Assembly: GCA_046542255.1 (NCBI GenBank)
Contig: JBKHBT010000148.1
Coordinates: 1 to 5,185, forward strand
DNA length: 5,185 nucleotides
Source: JBKHBT01 sp046542255
GTDB lineage: Bacteria; UBP14; UBA6098; JBKHBT01
Direction of reading: 5' to 3'
Of this stretch, positions 1-5,185 are shown piece by piece (position 1 is the stretch's first letter; every line of letters starts with the position of its first letter). The notes below the pieces were generated by a model that saw only the letters and a program-made list of their open reading frames with translations, made no database searches and was not told where the DNA came from. The translations under genes were made by a program, and so were the position numbers.

Positions 1-92
1 ATTATATCTATGGTAGTAGTGTACCGAAAAAATAGGAGTTATGGCATTTTACAATTTATAAGATTGACGGCAAATTACATTTTCATTTTATG

Positions 93-128
93 CGAAAACC
101 CCTTCCCAATAAAGTGAAGGGGTTTTTG
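93..128 (-). terminator. Rho-independent-like hairpin after the operon, possibly bidirectional
   Basis: An 11-bp perfect stem, AAAACCCCTTC (95-105) against GAAGGGGTTTT (116-126), encloses a 10-nt loop; C93-G128 and a G-T wobble can extend it. It lies 37 bp beyond the stop codon of the last operon gene (163-165), where an operon terminator is expected. Read on the minus strand, the GGGG arm is followed by TTTT and then CGCATAAAA, so the U-tract is short and partly inside the stem. Read on the plus strand, five Ts follow GGGG, so it could equally stop a transcript entering from the left. The hairpin is directly visible; its activity is inferred. Confidence 0.75.
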
Positions 129-162
129 CGGGTATTTTTACTTCTTTGCAGGCAATTAACGT

Positions 163-1257
163 TTAGTTGCCGCCTTGCTGCTGCATCTGCTGCTTTCTCA
201 TTGCCTCCTGAATTTTTCTTTGCATTTCGGGAGTCATCTGTTGGCCACCGGGGCCGCCCATACCCTGGCCGCCCATATTCATTTGCTGTTGACCCGGAGG
301 TGGTGGAGGCGGAGCAGGTGATGTCATGTATTCTTTGTCTCTTGCAAAACGGTTTAGCACGCCGGTACTAATCTTAAACAGAGTGCTTTCTTCGCCATCT
401 ATCCTTGTTAGATAATTCCTTTGCTTCTCACCAGCAAATACCGCTTCGATCTTGTGAGATTTGCCATCTTTGAGCATTATATTTGCCACGAAGTCCGGCT
501 CTTCGAATGATACATTAGCAATGCTGTCTGTATCATCGATGAAGTCCTGAGTTCGGATATTGCGAAGGCGATTAATATAGGTATCGACTTTCCCGCTATC
601 TGGTTCGACAGCTTCGCCAGCTTTGGATTCGGAGAATTTCCAGACACTATCTTCTAAAGCAAGATAGAAATCCTGTTCCGGCGAATGGACAGAAATTCCT
701 GCTAACTGATCCGGCTCGATTTGCAATATGACCTTATCACGGAAGTCTTTTGCGCTTCTACGAAGTGAACTTCCGATTTGCGAGTTAAGAAGCCATACTC
801 GCCTATCTCCATCGAATCGGATATAGGTCATGCCAGCCGGGCCCATTTTGCCGACCCAATACTCGATAATATCGCCATCATTCTCGGTGATTTTGATATA
901 ACGTCCATTTTCTTCATCAACATTATATTCGCCATGCTTTTCGGTATTACTGGATATCTCGACATCCAGTTTTGCATTGCTGATTGAATTTACGAGACGT
1001 TTAATAGCTGCTTGATCAGCGCGATATAATACCGGGGAGGTCAGCATCCACTTATCATTTTGCTTCTCGATTACGACTGTGTCTTCTTTCATGAATAGCT
1101 CGATTTTGGAAATAGCAGTCGAATCTGCAGCCACATTTATGTCTTTTGGCTTTTCTATCGTCCCGCTACCGCGTCTGGCACTATTTATGAAATAGAGTCC
1201 AGCAAGAACCAGCAAGACAATTACCAATATCAATATGTATTTATTTGAGTTTTTCAT
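163..1257 (-). CDS. DUF4340 domain protein, membrane-anchored, with Pro/Gly/Gln/Met-rich tail
   Basis: This 364-residue protein is the last gene of the operon. Residues 7-25 form one hydrophobic helix (ILILVIVLLVLAGLYFI), an uncleaved N-terminal anchor or signal anchor that would put the rest outside the cytoplasm. Residues about 48-310 fit the DUF4340 pattern: the KW-x-LTSPVLYRAD-x-x-x-I-x-x-L segment (69-88), YWVGK (133-137), and a VWLL...LRRSAKDFRDK block (154-175), with the W-centred KW element recurring at 206-207. DUF4340 proteins are commonly encoded beside GldG-like proteins and ABC-2 transporters; their biochemical role is not established. Residues 313-364 are low-complexity (six consecutive prolines, an MGG-rich stretch, then a Gln/Met-rich end) and look like an add-on. 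The ATG at 1257 is supported by AAGGAG at 1264-1269, six bases upstream. The gap to the preceding gene is 13 bp. Family call fairly sure; function unknown. Confidence 0.9.
   Translation of the reverse strand: MKNSNKYILILVIVLLVLAGLYFINSARRGSGTIEKPKDINVAADSTAISKIELFMKEDTVVIEKQNDKWMLTSPVLYRADQAAIKRLVNSISNAKLDVEISSNTEKHGEYNVDEENGRYIKITENDGDIIEYWVGKMGPAGMTYIRFDGDRRVWLLNSQIGSSLRRSAKDFRDKVILQIEPDQLAGISVHSPEQDFYLALEDSVWKFSESKAGEAVEPDSGKVDTYINRLRNIRTQDFIDDTDSIANVSFEEPDFVANIMLKDGKSHKIEAVFAGEKQRNYLTRIDGEESTLFKISTGVLNRFARDKEYMTSPAPPPPPPGQQQMNMGGQGMGGPGGQQMTPEMQRKIQEAMRKQQMQQQGGN
252..277 (-). repeat. 15-bp-period imperfect repeat inside the DUF4340 tail
   Basis: The 11-mer GGCCGCCCATA occurs at 252-262 and again at 267-277, a period of 15 bp. 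On the coding strand it gives the five-residue periodic MGGQG-MGGPG stretch of the DUF4340 protein's tail. The surrounding block (about 241-320) is clearly richer in G and C than the rest of the window. Period and composition suggest growth by replication slippage, which is inferred. Confidence 0.6.
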
Positions 1258-1270
1258 ATCTTGCTCCTTA

Positions 1271-2830
1271 TTACATTTCCATGCTCATTTTACGTCTTCT
1301 CTTACGGATTCGCCATCTTATAATGCCATAGATAATAATAATAAATGGCGGAAGCAGTATATTGAGATATTTGATAAATGTCCTCATGCCATAGGATTCG
1401 ACTTCTTCGAGCGGCCTTACGGTAACTTCTCTGGAGCGAATCGATATGAGGCCCTTGCCTTCTTCGGAAGTCAGCCAATCGACTACATTTTGGAAAAATA
1501 CGAGATTCTCTTGATTTCTCAGATACTTATCCACGATAAAATCGCCATCGCCGACAACAGTGAGTTTAGTCGGTTCGCTATCGACCTTGACCGGCCTTGC
1601 TGCCTGGAAATTTCCGACATTTCCGCTTCCTAAATAGCTCTTAAAACTACCCTTGGCAGAATAAGCCAATTCGAAAGGACCACCAGCAAATGATGGATTC
1701 TCATAGCTCATCGGATTAAGGTCGAAAGGCTCTTGCATAAGCTGGGAATTTTCTGATGATTTTAGAAGCCATTTAAAATCGGCATTTTCATTTTTGCCAT
1801 TCGGAGAGACCGAGCTTGCAAAAACAAGATTTATATTTTCCAGGTCCTCTGTAATGAGATGGTTATCATTGAGATTATTAATCATTGGCAAAAATGGGTA
1901 ATTCATTGGCACTTGCATCTGGAAATTCCCCATTTGTCTCGAAACCGCTATCTGGCCGCTATTTTCATCGGCGAGAACATTCTTGCCAAGCTCGAGTCCG
2001 TATTTATCTAGTAGCTTATCCAATCCGGTATTAAGCGGCGTAGAATTCTGCGTCTCGAATTCGACTTCGTAATTATCGATAAACAAAGCCAACCTCCCGC
2101 CATACATCAGGAATTGGTCGATTTGGGCCAATGCTTCCTCTTCGACCTGTCGCTTTGGATTCACAATCACCAGCGTTTTGATATTCTCGGGTATCCCGTT
2201 CTGAGCAGGAAGTTGAACTGGTGTCAACTTGTATTGTCCTGACAAAGATTGCTGAATCTGCTGGCACTCGCTATAAAGGTCTGGTTCGCCATGGCCTGTC
2301 GCATATCCTACTTCTGGAATTTGCTCGGCGGTGAGCTTCTTGAGGTTGCTCGATATGGTATATTCGAGTTCATTGACATTCTGCACGACCGGTATCGTCT
2401 CGGTCTTGTCGCCATAGATGAAGACCAATCCCATAAAGACACGCTTTAATGACATCTCATCGCGCTCGATTGCCTGTATCTGGACTGGCTGGAGGCCATA
2501 TTGCATCGCCTCATTCTTTGTCTCTTCGTCCTTGTCGGGGTTTATGAATTCATATTCGATATTGCCATTGGAATATGTGCGATATTCATCGAGAAGGTCG
2601 CGGGTATAGCTGGCATTATTATTGTATGGAGCAGCCAGGTCTTCCGAGAAAAAAGCCTTTATAATGACCTTATCCGGCAATTCCTTTGCGATATTCTTCG
2701 AGACATCAGATAGGCTATAGATATTGTTTTCGGTCAAATCGACTCTGCGGAAAGCCTGTGATGCCAGAAGATTGAGAAATATAAATATTCCGATTACTAC
2801 TATTACGATTATTGTTAGATTCTTTTTCAT
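1271..2830 (-). CDS. GldG-family ABC transporter auxiliary protein (ABC_transp_aux type)
   Basis: This 519-residue protein is recognised as GldG-like, the extracytoplasmic partner of a gliding-type ABC transporter. It has an N-terminal anchor (about 6-23) followed by the family hallmark RRVDLTENNIYSLS (28-41), the segment after the first helix in GldG proteins. Further family features are GHGEPDL (180-185 region), a VIVNPKR strand (221-227), GDGDFI (427-431 region), and NVVDWL (448-453). A second hydrophobic helix (about 488-505) ends in a basic patch, RIRKRRRK, expected to lie on the cytoplasmic face. The body between the helices would therefore be outside the cytoplasm, tethered at both ends. 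Part of this family is related to the GIFT domain shared with eukaryotic IFT52. The start at 2830 has GGAGG (2836-2840) five bases upstream. It begins 11 bp after the permease gene and ends 13 bp before the DUF4340 gene. Substrate unknown; no gliding genes are present to justify the gldG symbol. Confidence 0.9.
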   Translation of the reverse strand: MKKNLTIIVIVVIGIFIFLNLLASQAFRRVDLTENNIYSLSDVSKNIAKELPDKVIIKAFFSEDLAAPYNNNASYTRDLLDEYRTYSNGNIEYEFINPDKDEETKNEAMQYGLQPVQIQAIERDEMSLKRVFMGLVFIYGDKTETIPVVQNVNELEYTISSNLKKLTAEQIPEVGYATGHGEPDLYSECQQIQQSLSGQYKLTPVQLPAQNGIPENIKTLVIVNPKRQVEEEALAQIDQFLMYGGRLALFIDNYEVEFETQNSTPLNTGLDKLLDKYGLELGKNVLADENSGQIAVSRQMGNFQMQVPMNYPFLPMINNLNDNHLITEDLENINLVFASSVSPNGKNENADFKWLLKSSENSQLMQEPFDLNPMSYENPSFAGGPFELAYSAKGSFKSYLGSGNVGNFQAARPVKVDSEPTKLTVVGDGDFIVDKYLRNQENLVFFQNVVDWLTSEEGKGLISIRSREVTVRPLEEVESYGMRTFIKYLNILLPPFIIIIYGIIRWRIRKRRRKMSMEM

Positions 2831-2841
2831 TATTTCCTCCC

Positions 2842-3552
2842 TTATCTTTTCAGCGAATCGAGTGAAATATTAGTAAAGAAAAGGAACATGACAATCATCG
2901 AGAGGAAGTATATCAGGTCCTTGCTATCGAGAACTCCGCGCGAGATATTCTTGAAATGGAAATCTGTCGAGATATATTGCATCACACTCGCAACATTGCC
3001 GCGGAAAAGCAATGTTATCTTATCGAGCATAAAAAGCACCAGAAGAATCACAAATGTGATAATAAAAGACACAATCTGATTCCTTGTGATACTCGATGCG
3101 AACATTCCAATCGCAAGATAAGTCGAGCCGAGCAATATTAGCCCGATATAACTGGAGATTATGATTCCGATATCGGGATTTCCCAGAAGCGAGATCGTTA
3201 TGGTATATGGAATAGTAAGAACAAGGGCAATAATTAGCAAAAACAGTGCAGCAAGGAATTTCCCGACAATTATTTCGGTATTTTCGACCGGCATAGTTGC
3301 AAGAAGTTCCATCGTACCGGATTTTTTCTCTTCGGCAAGTAGCCTCATAGTAATCGCAGGCACGAAGAAAAACAGAACCATTGGAAGCACCGTTCCGGTG
3401 ATATTGCGAAGGGTTGCCTGTTTCATAAGGAATAGATTCGAGGCAAAAAACCATCCAGCAACCAATAGGAATACGGAAATAACGATATATGCTATAGGAG
3501 AATTGAAATATGACTTCAATTCCTTTTTGAATATTGACATTGTATGACTCAT
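2842..3552 (-). CDS. ABC-2 type permease, GldF-like
   Basis: This 236-residue integral membrane protein is the transport channel subunit for the ATPase encoded just upstream. Six hydrophobic segments are visible, at about 18-39, 53-70, 96-120, 129-152, 158-176 and 211-228. Between the second and third lies the conserved cytoplasmic stretch MRLLAEEKKSGTMELLATMP (69-88), typical of ABC-2/GldF permeases and expected to contact the ATPase. The late block STDFHFKNISRGVLDSKDL (195-213) also matches GldF-type permeases. Only one permease is encoded, so a homodimer is the simplest model. The ATG at 3552 overlaps the ATPase stop codon (ATGA, 3549-3552) and has AAAGGAA at 3559-3565 at good spacing. An alternative ATG at 3540 (MSIFKKELKSYF) would match the usual family start but has no clear Shine-Dalgarno, so the first was kept. 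The family call is firm; the exact start is less so. Confidence 0.9.
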   Translation of the reverse strand: MSHTMSIFKKELKSYFNSPIAYIVISVFLLVAGWFFASNLFLMKQATLRNITGTVLPMVLFFFVPAITMRLLAEEKKSGTMELLATMPVENTEIIVGKFLAALFLLIIALVLTIPYTITISLLGNPDIGIIISSYIGLILLGSTYLAIGMFASSITRNQIVSFIITFVILLVLFMLDKITLLFRGNVASVMQYISTDFHFKNISRGVLDSKDLIYFLSMIVMFLFFTNISLDSLKR

Positions 3553-4499
3553 TGTTCATTCCTTTCGCTTTGCATTGTTAGCTGTCGGAATACATCTTCG
3601 AGTCCGATCTTTTCCATAGACATCTGGAGCAAAACCCATTTTTGCTCGACTGCTTTATTGAATATTTCTGCTCTTGGGTCTCTGTCGCCGAGTGTTTTGA
3701 AGGCGAAATGGGCATTTTCTTTCGGAGCTTTGTCCAGTTTGACTATCTCGAAAATACCATCGAGATTCTCCAGCATATTGCGAACATCGGCGGTTGGGCC
3801 ATCGATTTCGATTCGGTATTTGATTTCATTGGAGACTCTGTTTTGAAGCTGGTCTATTGTACCGTCGGCGACTATCTCTCCATTATTGATAATAAGCGCT
3901 CTGTCGCATGTCGCCTGCACTTCTGATAGGATATGTGTCGAGAGTATGACTGTCCTTTTCTCGCCAATTTGTTTGATAAGGTCGCGAATCTCGACAATCT
4001 GATTTGGGTCGAGCCCCGAAGTCGGTTCATCGAGTATCAATATATCTGGATTATGAATCAATGCCTGTGCAAGGCCGACTCGCTGGCGAAAGCCCTTGGA
4101 AAGCTCGCCGATTCCTCGATACATTACCTTTGAAATACCACAAACCTTAGCAATATCTTTGATTCTTTGCTTGACCACAGAATCAGGGATATCGCGCATC
4201 TCTGCAACAAATTCCAGGTATTCAAGAACTTCCATGTCCTCGTAAACCGGTGCATCTTCGGGCAGATATCCGATTCTGCTACGTGTCTTTATCGACTCTT
4301 CGACTACGCTTTCGCCATCGATTATAACATCTCCATTATTCGGTGTCAAAAAAGATGTAATCATACGCATCGTAGTAGTTTTCCCTGCGCCATTTGGCCC
4401 CAGAAAGCCGACTACTTCACCGCTTTCGACATCGAAAGAGATATTCCTGACAGCTTCTACCTCGCCAAATGTTTTGACAAGATTCTTTACCTTGATCAT
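3549..4499 (-). CDS. ABC transporter ATP-binding protein, GldA-like
   Basis: This 316-residue nucleotide-binding subunit hydrolyses ATP on the cytoplasmic face to drive the GldF-like permease. Motifs appear in order: Walker A GPNGAGKTT (34-42), the Q-loop region IGYLPEDAPVY (76-86, with the YLPE form usual in GldA/NatA-type ATPases rather than a glutamine), signature LSKGFRQR (133-140), Walker B LILDEP (154-159), D-loop SGLD (161-164) and H-loop histidine 189 in STHILSE. All catalytic residues seem intact. Residues from about 225 form the C-terminal extension common in this subfamily. It is the first gene of the operon; its ATG at 4499 is preceded by AAAGGA (4507-4512) with a seven-base spacer. 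Its stop codon is shared with the permease start (ATGA), so the two subunits are probably translationally coupled. The transported substrate cannot be told from sequence. Confidence 0.95.
   Translation of the reverse strand: MIKVKNLVKTFGEVEAVRNISFDVESGEVVGFLGPNGAGKTTTMRMITSFLTPNNGDVIIDGESVVEESIKTRSRIGYLPEDAPVYEDMEVLEYLEFVAEMRDIPDSVVKQRIKDIAKVCGISKVMYRGIGELSKGFRQRVGLAQALIHNPDILILDEPTSGLDPNQIVEIRDLIKQIGEKRTVILSTHILSEVQATCDRALIINNGEIVADGTIDQLQNRVSNEIKYRIEIDGPTADVRNMLENLDGIFEIVKLDKAPKENAHFAFKTLGDRDPRAEIFNKAVEQKWVLLQMSMEKIGLEDVFRQLTMQSERNEQ
3559..3565 (-). promoter_or_regulatory. Ribosome binding site deciding the permease start
   Basis: On the minus strand AAAGGAA stands about six bases before the ATG at 3552, inside the last codons of the ATPase gene. 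The alternative in-frame ATG at 3540 is preceded only by GAGTCATACA-like sequence without a purine-rich core. This favours the upstream, overlapping start. Confidence 0.55.
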
Positions 4500-4553
4500 A
4501 GGCCTGTCCTTTCTCTATTTATTATTTCTAAGTCATATCAAACCATAAACATA

Positions 4554-4561
4554 CAAAAATA
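4554..4561 (-). promoter_or_regulatory. Possible Bacteroidetes-type -7 element (TAnnTTTG)
   Basis: Read on the minus strand, TATTTTTG matches the TAnnTTTG element of the Bacteroidetes primary sigma factor and lies 55 bp before the ATPase start. A TTTG element occurs upstream, but the spacer is only 15 nt instead of the usual 19-21, which weakens the case. It is listed as an alternative to the sigma-70-like site further upstream. Confidence 0.2.
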
Positions 4562-4642
4562 CATAAAAATAACAAGCAAAAGCTATGCCATTTCAGAAAT
4601 AAAGCGATATATTCAAAAATAGCGTCAGATACGGTTTACAGT

Positions 4643-4671
4643 ATTATTATTCTAATCTAATTGAATGTCAT
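4643..4671 (-). promoter_or_regulatory. Candidate sigma-70-like promoter for the operon
   Basis: On the minus strand a -35-like ATGACA (4666-4671, 5 of 6 to TTGACA) and a -10-like AATAAT (4643-4648, 5 of 6 to TATAAT) are separated by exactly 17 bp. Transcription would start near 4636, giving a leader of about 135 nt before the ATPase ATG. The AT-rich context makes chance matches likely, and the sigma consensus of this organism is unknown. The -35 lies inside the dyad at 4666-4678, so a protein bound there would affect it. Confidence 0.35.
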
Positions 4672-4710
4672 TTTGACAAGGTAGTTTATTTTTCTTTTGC
4701 CAAAATGGCA
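4666..4710. promoter_or_regulatory. Pair of matching dyads, possible operator
   Basis: Two perfect 13-bp dyads share one format: TGTCA-TTT-TGACA at 4666-4678 and TGCCA-AAA-TGGCA at 4698-4710, summarised as TGYCA-WWW-TGRCA. Their centres (4672 and 4704) are 32 bp apart, close to three helical turns, which would put both on the same DNA face. The first covers the candidate -35. This fits a dimeric regulator binding two sites, but no regulator gene is present and chance in AT-rich DNA cannot be excluded. Confidence 0.35.
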
Positions 4711-4957
4711 TAGGTCGCCAAAAGTGAATTGAGCTAATCGGCAATTATTATTGTGAACCAATTCATTACTTCCTCTGTAAAATTTGACTTAGGCTACGCT
4801 CAGCCAGCGAAGGATTTTTGCCTTTCCACAAATCACCAATATGTTTTTTCAGGATAATTGTAAACCCACTGTAGATTTACTGACAATGCGGAATAGCTTA
4901 TTGTCTGATAATAGCATTTGCCCAGTTTGCATTGCTATCGTAAATTAAATATTATGA

Positions 4958-5128
4958 AAGATAAAAAGCAAAAAGACCGCGATTATCGTGAATTTTACCC
5001 AAAAGGGCCAGATAGTCATCTAACCAATGATAAAAACCGGCTCAACAGTGCTTGCTGCAATGGAATCCGGTCGTATCGAGATTGGTATCGAGCTTCAAGA
5101 AAGCAGAAATACAACAGAATTTCGTTAA
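4958..5128 (+). pseudogene. Decayed fragment of an N4/N6 DNA methyltransferase (motif I region)
   Basis: In the plus frame that includes 5027-5128, the translation is NFTQKGQIVI, a TAA stop (5021-5023), then PMIKTGSTVLAAMESG and RIEIGIELQES, ending at a stop at 5126-5128. This closely follows the family pattern of N4-cytosine/N6-adenine methyltransferases, G-(D/Q)-IV-(L/I)-DP-(F/M)-x-G-(S/T)-G-(S/T)-T-x-x-AA-x-x-x-GR-x-x-IGIEL, in which DPxxGxG binds AdoMet. Here the stop replaces the motif aspartate and a lysine replaces the first motif glycine. A TGA lies at 4955-4957, and no catalytic DPPY or target-recognition part is visible upstream. It is therefore read as a short non-functional remnant, not a gene. 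No Shine-Dalgarno precedes the ATG at 5027. The pattern match is seen in the sequence; the ancestry is inferred. Confidence 0.55.
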
Positions 5129-5185
5129 AAAAAGTTGTTTTACTTTATTTCTATTTAGACTTCAGTTCATAGATATCGCTGCCTA

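Larger units (their letters stand above)
4500..4957. other. AT-rich intergenic leader, no gene seen
   Basis: No reading frame here looks like a protein: stops are frequent in the plus frames I translated, and the short open stretches (for example plus-strand 4793-4942) have no recognisable motif or Shine-Dalgarno. It is richer in A and T than the operon. It contains the Shine-Dalgarno of the ATPase gene, candidate promoters, two 13-bp dyads (4666-4678 and 4698-4710), and an 11-bp inverted repeat with arms at 4583-4593 and 4703-4713. No tRNA or known riboswitch was recognised. Confidence 0.6.

Noticed and set aside
42..62. Tiny plus-strand frame (ATG GCA TTT TAC AAT TTA TAA) after AGGAG
   Set aside because: Six codons with the AGGAG only two bases from the ATG; too short and badly spaced to claim as a gene.
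1235..1633. 132-codon plus-strand frame antisense to the GldG-like gene
   Set aside because: No family features or ribosome site; it is explained by the codon bias of the gene on the other strand.
3020..3559. 179-codon minus-strand frame overlapping the permease gene
   Set aside because: It is an out-of-frame shadow of the permease: rich in Cys, Tyr, Arg and Asn with no helices or motifs, while the overlapping frame is a clear ABC-2 permease.
3768..4499. Missing glutamine in the Q-loop and LSKGF instead of LSGGQ in the ATPase, as possible signs of inactivation
   Set aside because: YLPE and LSKG(F/Y) are usual in GldA/NatA-type ATPases, and Walker A, Walker B, D-loop and H-loop are all intact.
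4167..4622. 151-codon plus-strand frame antisense to the ATPase start
   Set aside because: It lies opposite the Walker A coding region and has no motif or ribosome site, so it is an antisense shadow.
4793..4942. Plus-frame stretch containing KPTVDLL as a possible upstream methyltransferase motif (like HPTxKP)
   Set aside because: It is in the right frame, but the spacing to the motif I remnant is too long, two stops intervene, and the match is only a few residues, so it is not claimed.
4918..5172. 84-codon plus-strand open frame
   Set aside because: It has no Shine-Dalgarno and no recognisable motif, and its composition (many K, R, Y, S, N) looks like chance in AT-rich DNA. It overlaps, in a different frame, the methyltransferase-like remnant that has a real family pattern.

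Overview
The window holds one intact, tightly packed operon on the minus strand (positions 4499 down to 163). Transcription order is: a GldA-type ABC ATPase, a six-helix ABC-2 permease of the GldF type, a membrane-anchored GldG-family protein, and a membrane-anchored DUF4340 protein. Gaps are a 4-bp ATGA overlap, then 11 bp, then 13 bp. Every gene has a visible Shine-Dalgarno sequence, and a GC-rich hairpin lies after the last stop. The four proteins are read as one inner-membrane complex: the ATPase drives the permease, and GldG and DUF4340 supply large domains on the outer face of the membrane. The substrate and purpose are unknown. GldA/F/G are named for gliding motility in Flavobacteria, but related cassettes occur in bacteria not known to glide, and nothing here shows that this host glides.

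Layout. 1-162: no gene; a terminator-like hairpin at about 93-128. 163-1257: DUF4340 protein with an unusual Pro/Gly/Gln/Met-rich tail. 1271-2830: GldG-like protein. 2842-3552: permease. 3549-4499: ATPase. 4500-4957: AT-rich non-coding leader with candidate promoters and two matching 5-3-5 dyads (TGTCA-TTT-TGACA and TGCCA-AAA-TGGCA) whose centres are 32 bp apart. About 4958-5128, plus strand: a short, stop-interrupted stretch that reads like the AdoMet-binding motif I segment of an N4/N6 DNA methyltransferase, probably a decayed gene remnant. 5129-5185: nothing recognised.

Organism. The GldA-F-G plus DUF4340 arrangement suggests the Fibrobacteres-Chlorobi-Bacteroidetes (FCB) sphere or a neighbouring candidate phylum. 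Strong Shine-Dalgarno sequences (AAGGAG, GGAGG, AAAGGA) are unlike typical Bacteroidetes, so a non-Bacteroidetes FCB lineage is a better guess. By eye the base composition is moderately AT-rich in the genes and more so in the upstream region. This placement is an inference of low confidence.

The window does not contain an obviously new defence or mobile system. The points most worth checking are the methyltransferase remnant, the paired dyads upstream of the operon, and the low-complexity tail of the DUF4340 protein.
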